A stretch of DNA of 64,000 nt from positions 62,001-126,000 of the forward strand of contig JACQZP010000009.1 of NCBI GenBank assembly GCA_016213825.1, in the 5' to 3' direction. Position numbers and translations under genes: made by a program. The stretch comes from Acetobacterium woodii. Lineage in GTDB: Bacteria > Bacillota > Clostridia > Eubacteriales > Eubacteriaceae. Numbering within the stretch: the first letter of the stretch is position 1; each line of letters opens with the position of its first letter. Below the pieces are notes generated by a model. That model was not told the DNA's origin. It worked only from the letters and a program-made list of their open reading frames with translations, and searched no databases. Below are positions 1 to 9,567 of the stretch, one piece after another.

Positions 1-32
1 GCGCATACAACTGATTAACAATTGGTCGGTAC
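1..32. repeat. Partial copy of palindromic element family B
   Basis: The first 32 bases carry one arm of the family B palindrome found complete at 36711-36809 and 38270-38369. The shared core is attaacaattggtcggtac. The other arm would lie outside the window. Confidence 0.6.
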
Positions 33-70
33 GGCAACTCATATCTTGCCCTGTTTAATCAGCTCCAGAT

Positions 71-101
71 AAAACAAAAAGCCAGAGCATTGCCCCGGCT
101 T
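71..101 (-). terminator. Rho-independent terminator after hup
   Basis: Read on the minus strand, a 9-bp stem with two G-U pairs (AGCCGGGGC / GCTCTGGCT) and a 3-base loop is followed by TTTTTGTTTT. It lies just downstream of the HU stop codon. Confidence 0.8.
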
Positions 102-113
102 CTGTAACGTTAC

Positions 114-389
114 TTACTTATTTACTTCATCCTTAAAGCCTTTGCCTGCTTTAAAGCCAGGGGCTTTAGAGGCTGCTATTTCGATGGGCTCTTTTGTTCG
201 TGGGTTAAGACCTGTACGTGCTGCACGTTCTCTAACCTCAAAGGTTCCAAAACCTACCAATGACACCTTGTCTCCATTTTTCAAGGTATCTACCACAGTG
301 TCTAAAAAAGCACCTAATGCCTTTTCTGAATCTTTTTTTGATAAACCCGACTTTTCTGCCATTTGGGCAATTAATTCTGATTTGTTCAT
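114..389 (-). CDS. hup: HU family DNA-binding protein
   Basis: Small basic nucleoid protein that binds and bends DNA as a dimer. From the internal Met (MNKSELIAQ) it has about 91 residues, the usual HU length. It shows the HU features: an N-terminal helical dimerisation part, the VSLVGFGTFEVRERAAR strand region, and the arm reading TGLNPRTKEPIEI before the C-terminal helix. I chose this start, not the ATG 12 bases upstream, because GGAGGA lies at good spacing before it; the upstream ATG is part of that ribosome-binding region. It is followed by its own terminator and preceded by its own promoter, so it is probably a single-gene unit. Confidence 0.95.
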   Translation of the reverse strand: MNKSELIAQMAEKSGLSKKDSEKALGAFLDTVVDTLKNGDKVSLVGFGTFEVRERAARTGLNPRTKEPIEIAASKAPGFKAGKGFKDEVNK

Positions 390-430
390 TTTTTCCTCCA
401 TCTGATAGTTTCCAGTATTCTATGTGTAAT

Positions 431-460
431 ATTATAAGCGTGTTCACCTGCAAATTACAA
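431..460 (-). promoter_or_regulatory. Predicted promoter of hup
   Basis: On the minus strand TTGTAA (455-460) and TATAAT (431-436) are separated by 18 bases, about 40 bases before the HU start. This is a sequence match only. Confidence 0.55.
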
Positions 461-492
461 GTTTTTTTTGCTTTTTTCGTTTTTTTCCACTA

Positions 493-1965
493 TTAAAGCC
501 CTTTTGCCCGGTTCCAAACCTCATCTAATTGATCAAAAGTATAGTCATTTAAAGATTTTTTCTCTTGACTGGCAACTTTTTCCATTTTTTCAAACCGGCC
601 AATGAATTTTTCTGTTGCCTTTCTTAATACCATTTCTGGCTGAAGCTTCAGCAGTCGGGATACATTAACCACTGAAAAAAGTAAATCGCCCAACTCTTCG
701 GCAATTTTTTCCGGGTTATTTTCATCAAGTGCTTCTCTGAGTTCCAGGGTTTCCTCATCGATTTTTTCCAAGGCTGCCTGTGGCTCCTGCCAGTCAAAGC
801 CGACTTTGGCAGCTTTTTTCTGGACCTTGTAGGCCTCCATTAAAGCAGGCAGCGCTCGGGGTAATTTTTTCATCTCGGCCGCCAGTCCCGGGTTTTCAAC
901 CGCTTCTCCCGATTCGCCTTTTTCCAGCCGCTTAATGGCGTCCCAATTAGTTTCCACTTCATCCGGATTAAAGCTGGCCTTATCAATAAAAACATGAGGA
1001 TGCCGTCTGATCATTTTTTCATTAATCCCGCCAATCACCTGGTTTATGTTGAAGCGGCCAGCCTCACTGGCAATTTCGGCATGAAAGACAATCTGAAATA
1101 AAACATCGCCTAATTCTTCAGCCAGGTTTTCCCAATCTTCGTTGTCAATGGCATCCAAAACCTCATAGCTCTCTTCCAACAGATAATTTCGCAAGCTTTC
1201 ATGGGTTTGCGCCTGATCCCAAGAACAACCACCTTCGGCTCGCAGGGTTCTCATCATCTCAATGGTTCCCTGAAATCCCTGGTAAGCGCCATTTTCAGCA
1301 GGAATATAAAGACTGGTCAGATGATTGATGGCATCGATTCGATCCAACTCATAGAGGCAGATTTCCATTGACATTTCTTCATTGGGAATACCTGAATTGA
1401 TCAGCAGAATCACGGTTTTTTCAGGATCATAAATTTCCATTAATTGCAATTTCAGCTCCGACGCCATATGTTGATCATACACCTGAGTGACCAAGACTCC
1501 CACCCGGGGATCCGGCGGGTTTTTGAAAACATCAAAAGCATCCATGATTTTAAGTCCATTGATTGGATCTTCTTCCAGGGTATTGAGGGTCACATCAACA
1601 AAGCTGACGCCCGGATAAATCCGATAGTTGATGCCTTCTGCTTTGGCGGCAACAATCAGTTTTTCAACCGTTTTTTCGCCAAACAAAGGGTTGCCGGGAA
1701 CCGCATAAACCAACTTTTCAGCAGTTTTTGCCGTTTCGATGAGCTTCTTTACGATTTTGTCGTAAACAGCCTCAAACGAGCCTTCTTCCTCATAATAACA
1801 GTCAAAGCTTTCATAGCTGATGCCTTCTTCTTGGATAAAGTTCATTACCGGGTGAATTTTTGTTCTGAAATAATTATGACTGGGGTCTTTTAACAGTTTT
1901 AAAGTTTCCAATGTCATTTGACCTGGACTGCCCGGTCCCAATCCAACAATATCTATTTGGTGCAT
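493..1965 (-). CDS. mazG: YabN-like tetrapyrrole methylase domain fused to MazG NTP pyrophosphohydrolase
   Basis: 490-residue two-part protein. Residues about 1-225 form a SAM-dependent tetrapyrrole (corrin/porphyrin) methylase-type domain starting IVGLGPGSPG, with a PGNPLFGEKTVE loop. Residues about 240-490 carry two MazG units with the metal-binding acidic helices EESYEVLDAI...EELGDVLFQ and DEETLELREA...EELGDLLFS. MazG hydrolyses non-canonical or excess NTPs to NMP and pyrophosphate; the methylase half has no established substrate. The same fusion (YabN) occurs in Bacillus next to a SpoVB/MurJ-like flippase and mfd, as here. Strong AGAAAGGAAA ribosome site. Although the methylase domain recalls the cbi genes in this window, I infer no corrinoid role. 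Confidence 0.93.
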   Translation of the reverse strand: MHQIDIVGLGPGSPGQMTLETLKLLKDPSHNYFRTKIHPVMNFIQEEGISYESFDCYYEEEGSFEAVYDKIVKKLIETAKTAEKLVYAVPGNPLFGEKTVEKLIVAAKAEGINYRIYPGVSFVDVTLNTLEEDPINGLKIMDAFDVFKNPPDPRVGVLVTQVYDQHMASELKLQLMEIYDPEKTVILLINSGIPNEEMSMEICLYELDRIDAINHLTSLYIPAENGAYQGFQGTIEMMRTLRAEGGCSWDQAQTHESLRNYLLEESYEVLDAIDNEDWENLAEELGDVLFQIVFHAEIASEAGRFNINQVIGGINEKMIRRHPHVFIDKASFNPDEVETNWDAIKRLEKGESGEAVENPGLAAEMKKLPRALPALMEAYKVQKKAAKVGFDWQEPQAALEKIDEETLELREALDENNPEKIAEELGDLLFSVVNVSRLLKLQPEMVLRKATEKFIGRFEKMEKVASQEKKSLNDYTFDQLDEVWNRAKGL

Positions 1966-1994
1966 GCGCTTATTTCCTTTCTAAATCTATTTCT

Positions 1995-2048
1995 AAAAGG
2001 TAATTGCGAAAGTGCCGTGAGCTTTGAGCCCAGTTTCACAAATGCCAA
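1995..2048. repeat. Deleted copy of palindromic element family A
   Basis: Carries the left end of family A (aggtaattgcgaaagtgccg, then gagctttgagcccagtttc) followed directly by cacaaatgcc, so the central part found in full copies such as 17252-17428 is missing. It lies in the short gap between the mazG start and the 3' end of the flippase gene. Confidence 0.7.
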
Positions 2049-2055
2049 TCTTTTT

Positions 2056-3687
2056 CTAATGTCTGGTGTGACGTTTCTTGCGGCCTGGAGCAAGTCTCTC
2101 CAGTCGATGAAAAAAGCTCAACAGCGTTCGACTTCCTGGCAATACCTTAATTTCGTCTTCAGTTATCCCTTTTAATAATACCAACATAAATGAATAAATA
2201 AATACTCCGATCATAACCGCGATGATAATGCCCATAAAGCCACCCAATATGGAGGCAATCCCCTTATAGGTAAAAAATACGGCAATCCCCATCACAACGG
2301 CGGAAAGTAATGGCTTAAGCGCGGTGTGGATAAAATCCACTTTAATATGGGTAAACCGCTTCACCGATAAATAATTGGCCACCGTCAGATAGATAAAGGT
2401 GATCATACTGCTGATAACAATTCCCTGAATATTGAAAAAAGGAATTGATAAAAATATCCAACCGGTGATAAAGCGAAGGATAATAGCCACTCCCAGGTTG
2501 ACCAACGGAATCCGAAAGCGGTCGATGGATTGGAGAATACTCTGAAAGGTATTGGAGAGCATCATAAAAATCGTCGCATAGGAGAAGGTACACAAAATAA
2601 ATCCGCCATAGGGCGAGCCCGGAAAAAGCAGATCAAAGATCCCATAAGACAACACTGACAGCCCGATACACGATGGCAACGCCACCAATAAAATAACCCG
2701 GATGGCCAGCACGATTTTCTCATTCACTGCTTTGCGATCATGCATGGCAAACGATTCCGAAATCGCCGGAATCATGGCCACCGCCAGATTACCACTGATA
2801 ATCAGCGGGATGTTGATCAGTTGCTCGGCATTGGTAAAATCGCCAAACATCATGGTAGCTGTTATTCCGTCAATGCCTGCGACCGCAAGACGTGATACAT
2901 AAATAAATGAGTCAACGGTGGAAAACATCGCCACCAGTGCCGAGGTCAAGGTGACCGGGATTGAGATAATTACCAGTCTTTTTAATAAGTCGCGGTTGGA
3001 ACGCTGTCGCTTTCCGGTTCGGCTTTTCAGCAGCCGTTTATTTTTTGTTACAAAGCCACGATAAAGATAAGCCAATAAAATAGCCGCCACTAGACCGCCG
3101 GCAGTCGCGCCAAAAACCGCCCCACCAACACCCAGACCAATGCCATACTGTCCGACAAAGGCCCAACACAAAATCACCCCCAGGAAAACCCGAACAAGCT
3201 GTTCGAGGATCTGGGAAACGGCAGTCGGTGTCATGATCTGAAACCCCTGAAAAAAACCGCGGAACGCCGAAACGAACGAAATAAACAAAGGTGCCAGGGC
3301 AATCGCCACTAACGCCGGATAACTCTCTGCCGTCCAATTGGCGGTCTCAATAATCCATTCTGCTCCGAAAAATAAAAAAAGACTAGATATGCCCCCCAGG
3401 ACACCCAAAATGATAATTGACAGTTTAAAAACCCGATGAGCGGTAGCATATTCTTTTTTGGCAATGCTTTCAGAGACCATTTTTGAAATGGCTACCGGAA
3501 AACCGACGGTGGAAACCATCAGCAGCAGATTATAGATACTGGTAACATTCCCATAAATCCCATTTCCGTAGCTTCCCACCATTTGATATAAGGGAATCTT
3601 GAAGAAGAGGCCCAACAGCCGGGAGATAATCCCCGCTGCTACCAGAATACTGGCACCTTTTAAGTAATTTGATGTTCGTTCTGACAT
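2056..3687 (-). CDS. SpoVB/MurJ-like polysaccharide flippase (MVF/MATE superfamily)
   Basis: 543-residue integral membrane protein with about 14 hydrophobic segments. The N-terminus (MSERTSNYLKGASILVAAG, then the FFKIPLYQMVG region) is typical of the SpoVB/YabM/YtgP branch of polysaccharide and lipid-linked precursor exporters. The family moves lipid-linked sugars, including lipid II in MurJ-type members, across the cytoplasmic membrane. The C-terminal tail is basic. It has an AAAAGAGG ribosome site and the same place beside mazG as Bacillus yabM. Whether it is the essential lipid II flippase or a paralogue cannot be told from sequence alone, and presence of the family does not prove sporulation. 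Confidence 0.9.
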   Translation of the reverse strand: MSERTSNYLKGASILVAAGIISRLLGLFFKIPLYQMVGSYGNGIYGNVTSIYNLLLMVSTVGFPVAISKMVSESIAKKEYATAHRVFKLSIIILGVLGGISSLFLFFGAEWIIETANWTAESYPALVAIALAPLFISFVSAFRGFFQGFQIMTPTAVSQILEQLVRVFLGVILCWAFVGQYGIGLGVGGAVFGATAGGLVAAILLAYLYRGFVTKNKRLLKSRTGKRQRSNRDLLKRLVIISIPVTLTSALVAMFSTVDSFIYVSRLAVAGIDGITATMMFGDFTNAEQLINIPLIISGNLAVAMIPAISESFAMHDRKAVNEKIVLAIRVILLVALPSCIGLSVLSYGIFDLLFPGSPYGGFILCTFSYATIFMMLSNTFQSILQSIDRFRIPLVNLGVAIILRFITGWIFLSIPFFNIQGIVISSMITFIYLTVANYLSVKRFTHIKVDFIHTALKPLLSAVVMGIAVFFTYKGIASILGGFMGIIIAVMIGVFIYSFMLVLLKGITEDEIKVLPGSRTLLSFFHRLERLAPGRKKRHTRH

Positions 3688-3777
3688 AGATAAACCTCTT
3701 TTGTACGTTTATGCAAATCCCTAATGGTGCTTTGCAGATTGTTTTTTATTATATCTCATCAACTATCCATACACAAC

Positions 3778-3806
3778 CAAAAAGCACTGAAATTCAGTGC
3801 TTTTTG
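3778..3806 (-). terminator. Rho-independent terminator after prsA-like gene
   Basis: Near-perfect hairpin (AAAAGCACTGAA / TTCAGTGCTTTT) followed by T residues on the minus strand, just after the stop of the foldase gene at 3827. The A/T symmetry may let it work in both directions. Confidence 0.8.
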
Positions 3807-3826
3807 GGATAAAATTCAAGTTGTAT

Positions 3827-5314
3827 TTAGATTCTATTTTCGTAGACTTTAACGTTAAGTTCTGTTTTCAGCTCTTCTAAATAGGTGTCAGCAGGGGTTG
3901 CAATATCATTGATTTTAACTTTGAATTTGTTCACTAGCTTGGTTTTGAGTTTGTCAAATTCTTCGGTTAATTTTTGACTTTTTAAAGTTTCTGTTATTTC
4001 ATCTTTTTTACTTTCTAAGCTTGGAGTTTCACCCGCTTTTTTATCATAAACATAGATGACATGGTAACCATAATCGGTTTTAACTGGCTCACTGACGGTA
4101 TTTACATCCATTGCAAAAGCGGCATCTGAAAATTCTGTTACCATCGTCGATTTTGTAAATGCACCCAAATCAGCTGCTTCTTTAATCCCGTCGGTATTTT
4201 GGTATTTTGCCATAATCGCATCAAATTCTGCGACTGTTTTGGCATTCTTAGCTTCAGCATAAACCTGATCAGCCAGAGCCTGTTCGGTGGCTAAGATATG
4301 TTTGGCTGAAACCGTACTGGTGTCGTATGATGCTTTATTTTCATCATAATATTTCTTGATTTCGCCATCGGTAACTTTTATCGAACCTTGCAGATCGGCT
4401 TGAACAGCTTTGGAAATTGCTGATGCGGTTCCATCCTGTTTCATAAATTCTTTGAATTGAGCAATGGTCAGGAATTTTGCATCTAGGAATTGCTGTAATG
4501 CTTCATCACCTGGTAACAGATAATTGACAAAGGCCTGCTGCGTTGTTACATAGCTATCAATGTCTTCCTGTTTAGCTGTCAAGTTTTTTTCTTCGGCATA
4601 TTGTGCCAATGCTTTTTGCTCAGCAATGGTATTAAAGATTGTTTCATTTGTTTTCTTCATGGTTGCAGCATCAGTTTTTAGCGCTGCCTGAGTTTGATAA
4701 TAGGTCAGCAGTTCTTCATTGGCCAGACGATAATTGTATAAATCTTTTTTGACTTCCTCTTTGCCAACAGTACCAACCACGGTATTCAGTTCTTTGCTGG
4801 GATCTGCTTTTAAGGTGTTGGTATAATTTGTTTCCATGGTATTCGCATAGCTGTAATCCAACAAGAATTTATTCAAAAACGCTTCAAATGATGTTGCATC
4901 GGTATTATATGTTGCCAATACCTTCGCATATTTATCATCGCCGAGGGTTGTTTTAAGTGATCCCAACATGTTGGTCGCATTCGCAGCAATACCTGTTTCA
5001 TCAACAGTTACCCCATCTTTTTTTGCTTTGGCAGTAAGGGTTTCAACCCGGACCAGATCCTTCAGAATATCTTTTTTTAGTGTTGTTAGCTCTTTATCCG
5101 TTGGGAAGGTCATGCTGCTGGCGTCAAAATACATCTGATAATACGCCATATAATTATTATAATCTTCTTTTAACACGGGCGTTCCGTCAATTTCAGCGAT
5201 CGCCTGTTTCTTATCCTGTTCAGGATTTACCGTGACCAAACTGCAACCTCCGGCAAAAAGACTGACACATATCACGCCTGTCAGAATTAAAGCCATTATT
5301 CGAGATTTTTTCAT
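3827..5314 (-). CDS. prsA: PrsA/SurA-type peptidyl-prolyl isomerase lipoprotein
   Basis: About 495 residues from the chosen start (MKKSRIMALILTGV). The signal peptide ends in the lipobox LFAGGC, so it should be a lipid-anchored protein on the outer face of the membrane. The middle is an alpha-helical SurA-N-like chaperone region. Residues about 330-430 form a PpiC (parvulin) rotamase domain with VSAKHILATEQ, ADLGAFTKSTMVTEF and VKTDYGYHVIYV. A GAGGAG ribosome site precedes this Met; the longer frame upstream would put charged residues before the signal peptide. The family helps secreted proteins fold. It is flanked by its own terminator and lies directly downstream of mfd. Confidence 0.92.
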   Translation of the reverse strand: MKKSRIMALILTGVICVSLFAGGCSLVTVNPEQDKKQAIAEIDGTPVLKEDYNNYMAYYQMYFDASSMTFPTDKELTTLKKDILKDLVRVETLTAKAKKDGVTVDETGIAANATNMLGSLKTTLGDDKYAKVLATYNTDATSFEAFLNKFLLDYSYANTMETNYTNTLKADPSKELNTVVGTVGKEEVKKDLYNYRLANEELLTYYQTQAALKTDAATMKKTNETIFNTIAEQKALAQYAEEKNLTAKQEDIDSYVTTQQAFVNYLLPGDEALQQFLDAKFLTIAQFKEFMKQDGTASAISKAVQADLQGSIKVTDGEIKKYYDENKASYDTSTVSAKHILATEQALADQVYAEAKNAKTVAEFDAIMAKYQNTDGIKEAADLGAFTKSTMVTEFSDAAFAMDVNTVSEPVKTDYGYHVIYVYDKKAGETPSLESKKDEITETLKSQKLTEEFDKLKTKLVNKFKVKINDIATPADTYLEELKTELNVKVYENRI

Positions 5315-5396
5315 TTCTGTAGTTCTCCTCTTCTTTATTAATATCATATAAAATTAAGACCTTGCCTAGTTTAACACAACATCTCTGGTCTTTACC

Positions 5397-8300
5397 TTAA
5401 TTCTTTGATGAAACCAATCGACCAAGAAATTCACTCAAAGCTCTCAAATAGGTCTGATCCTGGTCATGTTTTAAAACAATTCGCCAACGGATCTGATCGC
5501 CTTTTCCAGCGTTGAATTTAATGTTATAGATACCAAACAGTTCCTTCATCAACTCCTGATCAGGAATCGGAATTTCCTTTTCATTGTCAAAGGTGAATAA
5601 TACACTGTTACCTCGTTCCCGGATCTCGGTCATTCCCAGGGACCGGCCCAGATGTTTGATCATCGCCAAAGCCATCAGATTATAAACCCCATCCGGGATT
5701 TCGCCAAAGCGATCCAGCAATTCATCTTCCAGTTCGTCGTAATCGTCTTTTGATTTGACATAGGACAGCTTTTTATAGATATCGTATTTAAGTTCCTCAT
5801 CCGAAATGTAATTCTCAGGAATGTAACTACTGACATTGAGATTAATCAGTAGCTCGCTGGCTGAGAAATCCATTTCTTTACCGAGACGTTCATGGATGGC
5901 CTCATCCAGAATCCGGCAATAAAGCTCATAACCGATGGTAGCCAGATTGCCGGACTGAGCTGCTCCCAGAATATTTCCGGCACCTCTGATTTCCAGATCC
6001 CGGAGGGCAATTTTAAAGCCCGAACCAAAAGCGGTAAAGTCTTTAATGGCCTTTAAGCGCTTCTGGGAAATTTCTGACAGTACCTTAGGTCGATGGGTAA
6101 CATAGGTGTAGCCCTGAACATCGGATCGCCCGACCCGGCCCCGAAGCTGATACAATTGGGAAAGACCCATATAATCGCCATTGTCAATAATCAGGGTGTT
6201 GGCATTTTTAATGTCCAGACCCGATTCAATGATTGTGGTGGTCACCAGCACATCGTACTCCCGTTCTAAAAAGTCTACCATAATATCTTCCAGTTCCTGA
6301 CCGGTCATCCGGCCATGGGCCACCACAATCCGGGATTCGGGAACCAGTTTCTGGATTTTTCGGGATACTTCAAAAATATCGTGGATCCGATTGTGGACAA
6401 AATAGACCTGGCCCTGTCTAGCCAGTTCCCGTTGGACGGCATCTTTGACAATCGCTTCGTTATATTCCATCACATAAGTCAGCACTGGCCGGCGACCGGC
6501 CGGGGGCTCGTCGATGACACTCATGTCCCGAACCCCGATCATGGACATATGTAAGGTTCGGGGAATGGGGGTGGCACTGAGGGTTAGCACATCGACATTT
6601 TCTTTAAGCTGTTTAATCCGTTCCTTATGTCCTACCCCAAACCGTTGTTCCTCATCCACCACCAGCAATCCCAGATCTTTGAAGACGACGTCTTTGGACA
6701 GCAATCTGTGCGTGCCGATGATTAAATCCACCTGACCGGCGGCCAGTTCCTTTAAGGTCTTTTCCTGGTCGGTTTTGGATCGGAACCGGCTGAGCAGACC
6801 AATACTCACCGGATATTTTTTGAAGCGATCCAGGGCGGTCTGGTAATGCTGCTGAGCCAAAATGGTGGTTGGCACCAGAAAGGCTACCTGTTTGCCTTCC
6901 ATCACAGCTTTAAAGATCGCTCGGAGAGCCACCTCGGTTTTACCATACCCGACGTCGCCGCAGAGTAGCCGATCCATCGGTCGGGGGGATTCCATATCTT
7001 CTTTGATCTCATCCACGGCCTGGAGTTGATCATTGGTTTCTTCATGGGGAAAGGAATCTTCAAATTCCTGCTGCCAGGTAGAATCGACGCCAAAGGCATA
7101 GCCTTTGAGGTTTTGTCTTTTGGCATAAAGGGCAATCAATTCGTCGGCCATTTCTTCAACGGCCGCTTTTACCCGGGATTTTGACTTGCTCCAGTCATTG
7201 GTGCCCAATTGGTTGATCTTCGGCTTTTTCTCGCCGGTTCCCACATAAACCTGAATGGCATCCATCTGATCCACTGGACAATAGAACTTGGCATCATTGG
7301 CATATGCAATGACCAGTAAATCTTTGATGGTCTCATCGATTTTCAACTGCTCAATCCCCCGATAGATACCGATTCCATGGGTATCATGGACCACAAAATC
7401 GCCCTGATTCAGTTGGGTGAAGGAATCGATTTTGCGCCCTTTTTGCCGGCGCCGTTTTTTCCCCCGGGTGGATTCTTTGATAATTTCACTTTGATTAATA
7501 CAAATCAGCTTTTCATCCGGCAGTTCAAAACCACCGCTGATTTCGCCAATGACCAGCTGAACCCCTGACACTACCTCATTGGTAAAACGATGAATGTCGG
7601 CTTCCGTTAATAAGTTCTTCAGCTTCTCCAGCCCCACTTCATCCCGGGCTCGCAAATGAATAATGGCGTTGTTTGCCAGTTGTTTTTGAATAAATTCAAT
7701 AAATAAAGGGATCTGTCCAGAAAACGAATCGTTTTCTTTCACGCCTAAATCCAGAGAGATTCCTTTTTTCCCCCGGGAGGTGAATAAGTGAAGCCGTATC
7801 TGGGTTTTTGTTTCCAGCGCTTTTTCAATTTTTGAAAAAGCATAGAATTTATTCTTTTCTTCAGTAAACATCAGCCGTTCATCCATCAGGGTCTGAAAAT
7901 CACTGTGCAGTTTATTGACAAAAACTGCCTGAGACTCTTTAATTCGGGGCGGTTCATCCCAGATAACCAGAGCAGCGCCCAGATAATCCAAGAGCATGCC
8001 CTCCGATTTGACAAACGCAAACAGGGTTTCATCATGACTACTGGGATCTTCGACGATCCGTTCAACTAAGGCGGCATAACCGGGAATATCACCATAAGTT
8101 TTTTCGATTTGCTTCAGCGCTTTACGTCGCTCTGCATCATCTAAAATAATTTCCCGGCCGGGAAGAATCACCACCTGATCAACCGCCTGAATGGACAGCT
8201 GGGTTTGAGGATCAAAGGCGCGCAGGGATTCAATGGTATCTCCAAAAAATTCGATGCGATAAGCTTCGTGGCCAGTTGGGGAAAAAACATCAATAATCCC

Positions 8301-8828
8301 ACCACGATGAGCAAACTGCCCCTTGGCTTCCACCTGCGAAACCGCTTCATAGCCCAGTTCAAATAAACGGTTGGTCAGTTCAATGGGATCCCAGGTGTCA
8401 TCTACTGCCAGCGAAAAGCCAAGTCCCTGAAATTTTTCTCGGGGCAATTGCTTCTTTAGCAGGGTTTCAGCCCCCATGACCACCACCATACTTTGATCCG
8501 ATAAGAGTTTTTCAAATACCGCCAATCGCTGATGATTGATTTCCTGACTGTGAACGTCAGCAAAATAATCATGAATCGGTTCTGCCGGGAAGTACAGCAC
8601 CCGATCGCCCAGTATTTTTCCCAGGTTCTCGGCCGTTTTCTGCGCCTGATAATCGGTTGCAGTGACATAAAGAATCCGGCTCATTTTGTGGCTGAAAATC
8701 AACCCGGCAAGCACTTCTTTAAAGCTGTTATTCACGTTGGAGAGATTAATGATTTCTCCGGCGGAACAATTATTTAGTATGGTTTGAATCGATTCGACCT
8801 GCATCAGGTCCTGATAAAGTAATTCCAT
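5397..8828 (-). CDS. mfd: Transcription-repair coupling factor Mfd
   Basis: About 1143 residues, normal for Mfd. Order: a UvrB-like N-terminal region (damage-module interaction), an RNA polymerase interaction domain starting near IDSFTQLNQGDFVVHDTHGIGIYRG, then a RecG-like translocase with Walker A GDVGYGKTE, DEEQRFG (DExQ box), LSATPIPRTL and the QLRGRVGRSDVQGY motif VI, and a C-terminal TRCF domain. It removes RNA polymerase stalled at lesions and recruits UvrA. I set the start at the second Met (MELLYQDL) because GAAGAGA precedes it, while the Met five codons upstream has no Shine-Dalgarno sequence. Its position between pth and prsA matches many Firmicutes. Confidence 0.96.
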   Translation of the reverse strand: MELLYQDLMQVESIQTILNNCSAGEIINLSNVNNSFKEVLAGLIFSHKMSRILYVTATDYQAQKTAENLGKILGDRVLYFPAEPIHDYFADVHSQEINHQRLAVFEKLLSDQSMVVVMGAETLLKKQLPREKFQGLGFSLAVDDTWDPIELTNRLFELGYEAVSQVEAKGQFAHRGGIIDVFSPTGHEAYRIEFFGDTIESLRAFDPQTQLSIQAVDQVVILPGREIILDDAERRKALKQIEKTYGDIPGYAALVERIVEDPSSHDETLFAFVKSEGMLLDYLGAALVIWDEPPRIKESQAVFVNKLHSDFQTLMDERLMFTEEKNKFYAFSKIEKALETKTQIRLHLFTSRGKKGISLDLGVKENDSFSGQIPLFIEFIQKQLANNAIIHLRARDEVGLEKLKNLLTEADIHRFTNEVVSGVQLVIGEISGGFELPDEKLICINQSEIIKESTRGKKRRRQKGRKIDSFTQLNQGDFVVHDTHGIGIYRGIEQLKIDETIKDLLVIAYANDAKFYCPVDQMDAIQVYVGTGEKKPKINQLGTNDWSKSKSRVKAAVEEMADELIALYAKRQNLKGYAFGVDSTWQQEFEDSFPHEETNDQLQAVDEIKEDMESPRPMDRLLCGDVGYGKTEVALRAIFKAVMEGKQVAFLVPTTILAQQHYQTALDRFKKYPVSIGLLSRFRSKTDQEKTLKELAAGQVDLIIGTHRLLSKDVVFKDLGLLVVDEEQRFGVGHKERIKQLKENVDVLTLSATPIPRTLHMSMIGVRDMSVIDEPPAGRRPVLTYVMEYNEAIVKDAVQRELARQGQVYFVHNRIHDIFEVSRKIQKLVPESRIVVAHGRMTGQELEDIMVDFLEREYDVLVTTTIIESGLDIKNANTLIIDNGDYMGLSQLYQLRGRVGRSDVQGYTYVTHRPKVLSEISQKRLKAIKDFTAFGSGFKIALRDLEIRGAGNILGAAQSGNLATIGYELYCRILDEAIHERLGKEMDFSASELLINLNVSSYIPENYISDEELKYDIYKKLSYVKSKDDYDELEDELLDRFGEIPDGVYNLMALAMIKHLGRSLGMTEIRERGNSVLFTFDNEKEIPIPDQELMKELFGIYNIKFNAGKGDQIRWRIVLKHDQDQTYLRALSEFLGRLVSSKN

Positions 8829-8858
8829 GATCTCTTCTTTCATTTTTAAACACGGATA

Positions 8859-8879
8859 GCCCGGGTTTTAAACCCGGGC
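8859..8879. repeat. Perfect 21-base inverted repeat upstream of mfd
   Basis: Two 10-base arms, GCCCGGGTTT and AAACCCGGGC, around a single T, lying between the pth stop and the mfd ribosome site. There is no T tract after it on either strand, so it is not an ordinary terminator. It could be a processing hairpin or an operator. Confidence 0.6.
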
Positions 8880-8920
8880 CCCTGTTTGTATTCGCTTCTG
8901 CACGTCTATACTGATGTCCT

Positions 8921-9559
8921 TTATTCTGATTTATTCTGATTTTCCTGATCTTCTGGCTTCGGTTCGGTCTTTTTTTCAGGCTTGTCGTCAATCTTTTTCC
9001 GGACATTAATCCGGTTCATGGCCAGATCAATTCCGTCTTTGACAAAAATGTCTACCCCTTTGACCGCATCCATCACCGCATTTTCCATCGCCGGGAATTC
9101 GCTTTTAGGAAAACGTCCCAGCACAAAGTGAACCAATTCCGAACCAATTTTGGGCCGACCAATACCGATCCGAATTCGGGCAAATTCCGGCGATCCTAAA
9201 TGTTGAATAATCGATCGCATACCGTTATGGGTGCCGGCACTGCCCCGCTGCCGAATCCGTACATCCCCGGTAACCAAGTCGATGTCATCATAGATCACCA
9301 ACAAGTTCTCCAGGGGGATATCATAAAAATTCATCAACCCGGCGACGCAGAGACCACTATTGTTCATGTAAGTGGTTGGTTTGGCCAGCATGATCTTTTG
9401 TCCAAATTCACGATAACTGCCGGTTACACCGTTTTGTTCCTTCTTTTTGATGGAGATTCCTTTTTTATCGCTGAGATAATCAAGGGTTTCAAAACCGATA
9501 TTATGCCGGGTTCCATCGTATTCTTTGCCAATATTCCCCAGTCCAACAATCAGATGCAT
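8921..9559 (-). CDS. pth: Peptidyl-tRNA hydrolase
   Basis: 212 residues. Releases tRNA from peptidyl-tRNA that drops off the ribosome. The family signature is clear: GLGNIGKEYDGTRHNIGFE with the catalytic His in TRHNIG (the usual GLGNPG has Ile in place of Pro), then KPTTYMNNSG and IYDDIDL...RQRGSAGTHNGM...IRIGIGRP. The last 25 or so residues are a charged Lys/Glu-rich tail longer than in the E. coli enzyme. Its stop lies about 90 bases before mfd, and its start 9 bases after the prs stop, so prs-pth-mfd is probably one transcript. Confidence 0.95.
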   Translation of the reverse strand: MHLIVGLGNIGKEYDGTRHNIGFETLDYLSDKKGISIKKKEQNGVTGSYREFGQKIMLAKPTTYMNNSGLCVAGLMNFYDIPLENLLVIYDDIDLVTGDVRIRQRGSAGTHNGMRSIIQHLGSPEFARIRIGIGRPKIGSELVHFVLGRFPKSEFPAMENAVMDAVKGVDIFVKDGIDLAMNRINVRKKIDDKPEKKTEPKPEDQENQNKSE

Positions 9560-9567
9560 CTTAGATC

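Noticed and set aside
493-1965. MazG fusion as part of the B12 pathway because of its tetrapyrrole methylase domain
   Set aside because: This fusion is standard in Firmicutes beside mfd and the flippase, far from the cbi genes, and is not linked to corrinoid synthesis.
3038-3337. Long antisense or alternate-frame readings within the flippase gene and others (for example 1444-1893, 17891-18331, 22971-23408)
   Set aside because: All lie inside well-supported genes with clear family motifs, have no ribosome site and give proteins of unnatural composition.
8770-9006. 78-residue minus-strand frame overlapping mfd and pth
   Set aside because: It covers the end of pth and the start of mfd in another frame and has no family match; the two flanking genes explain the sequence.
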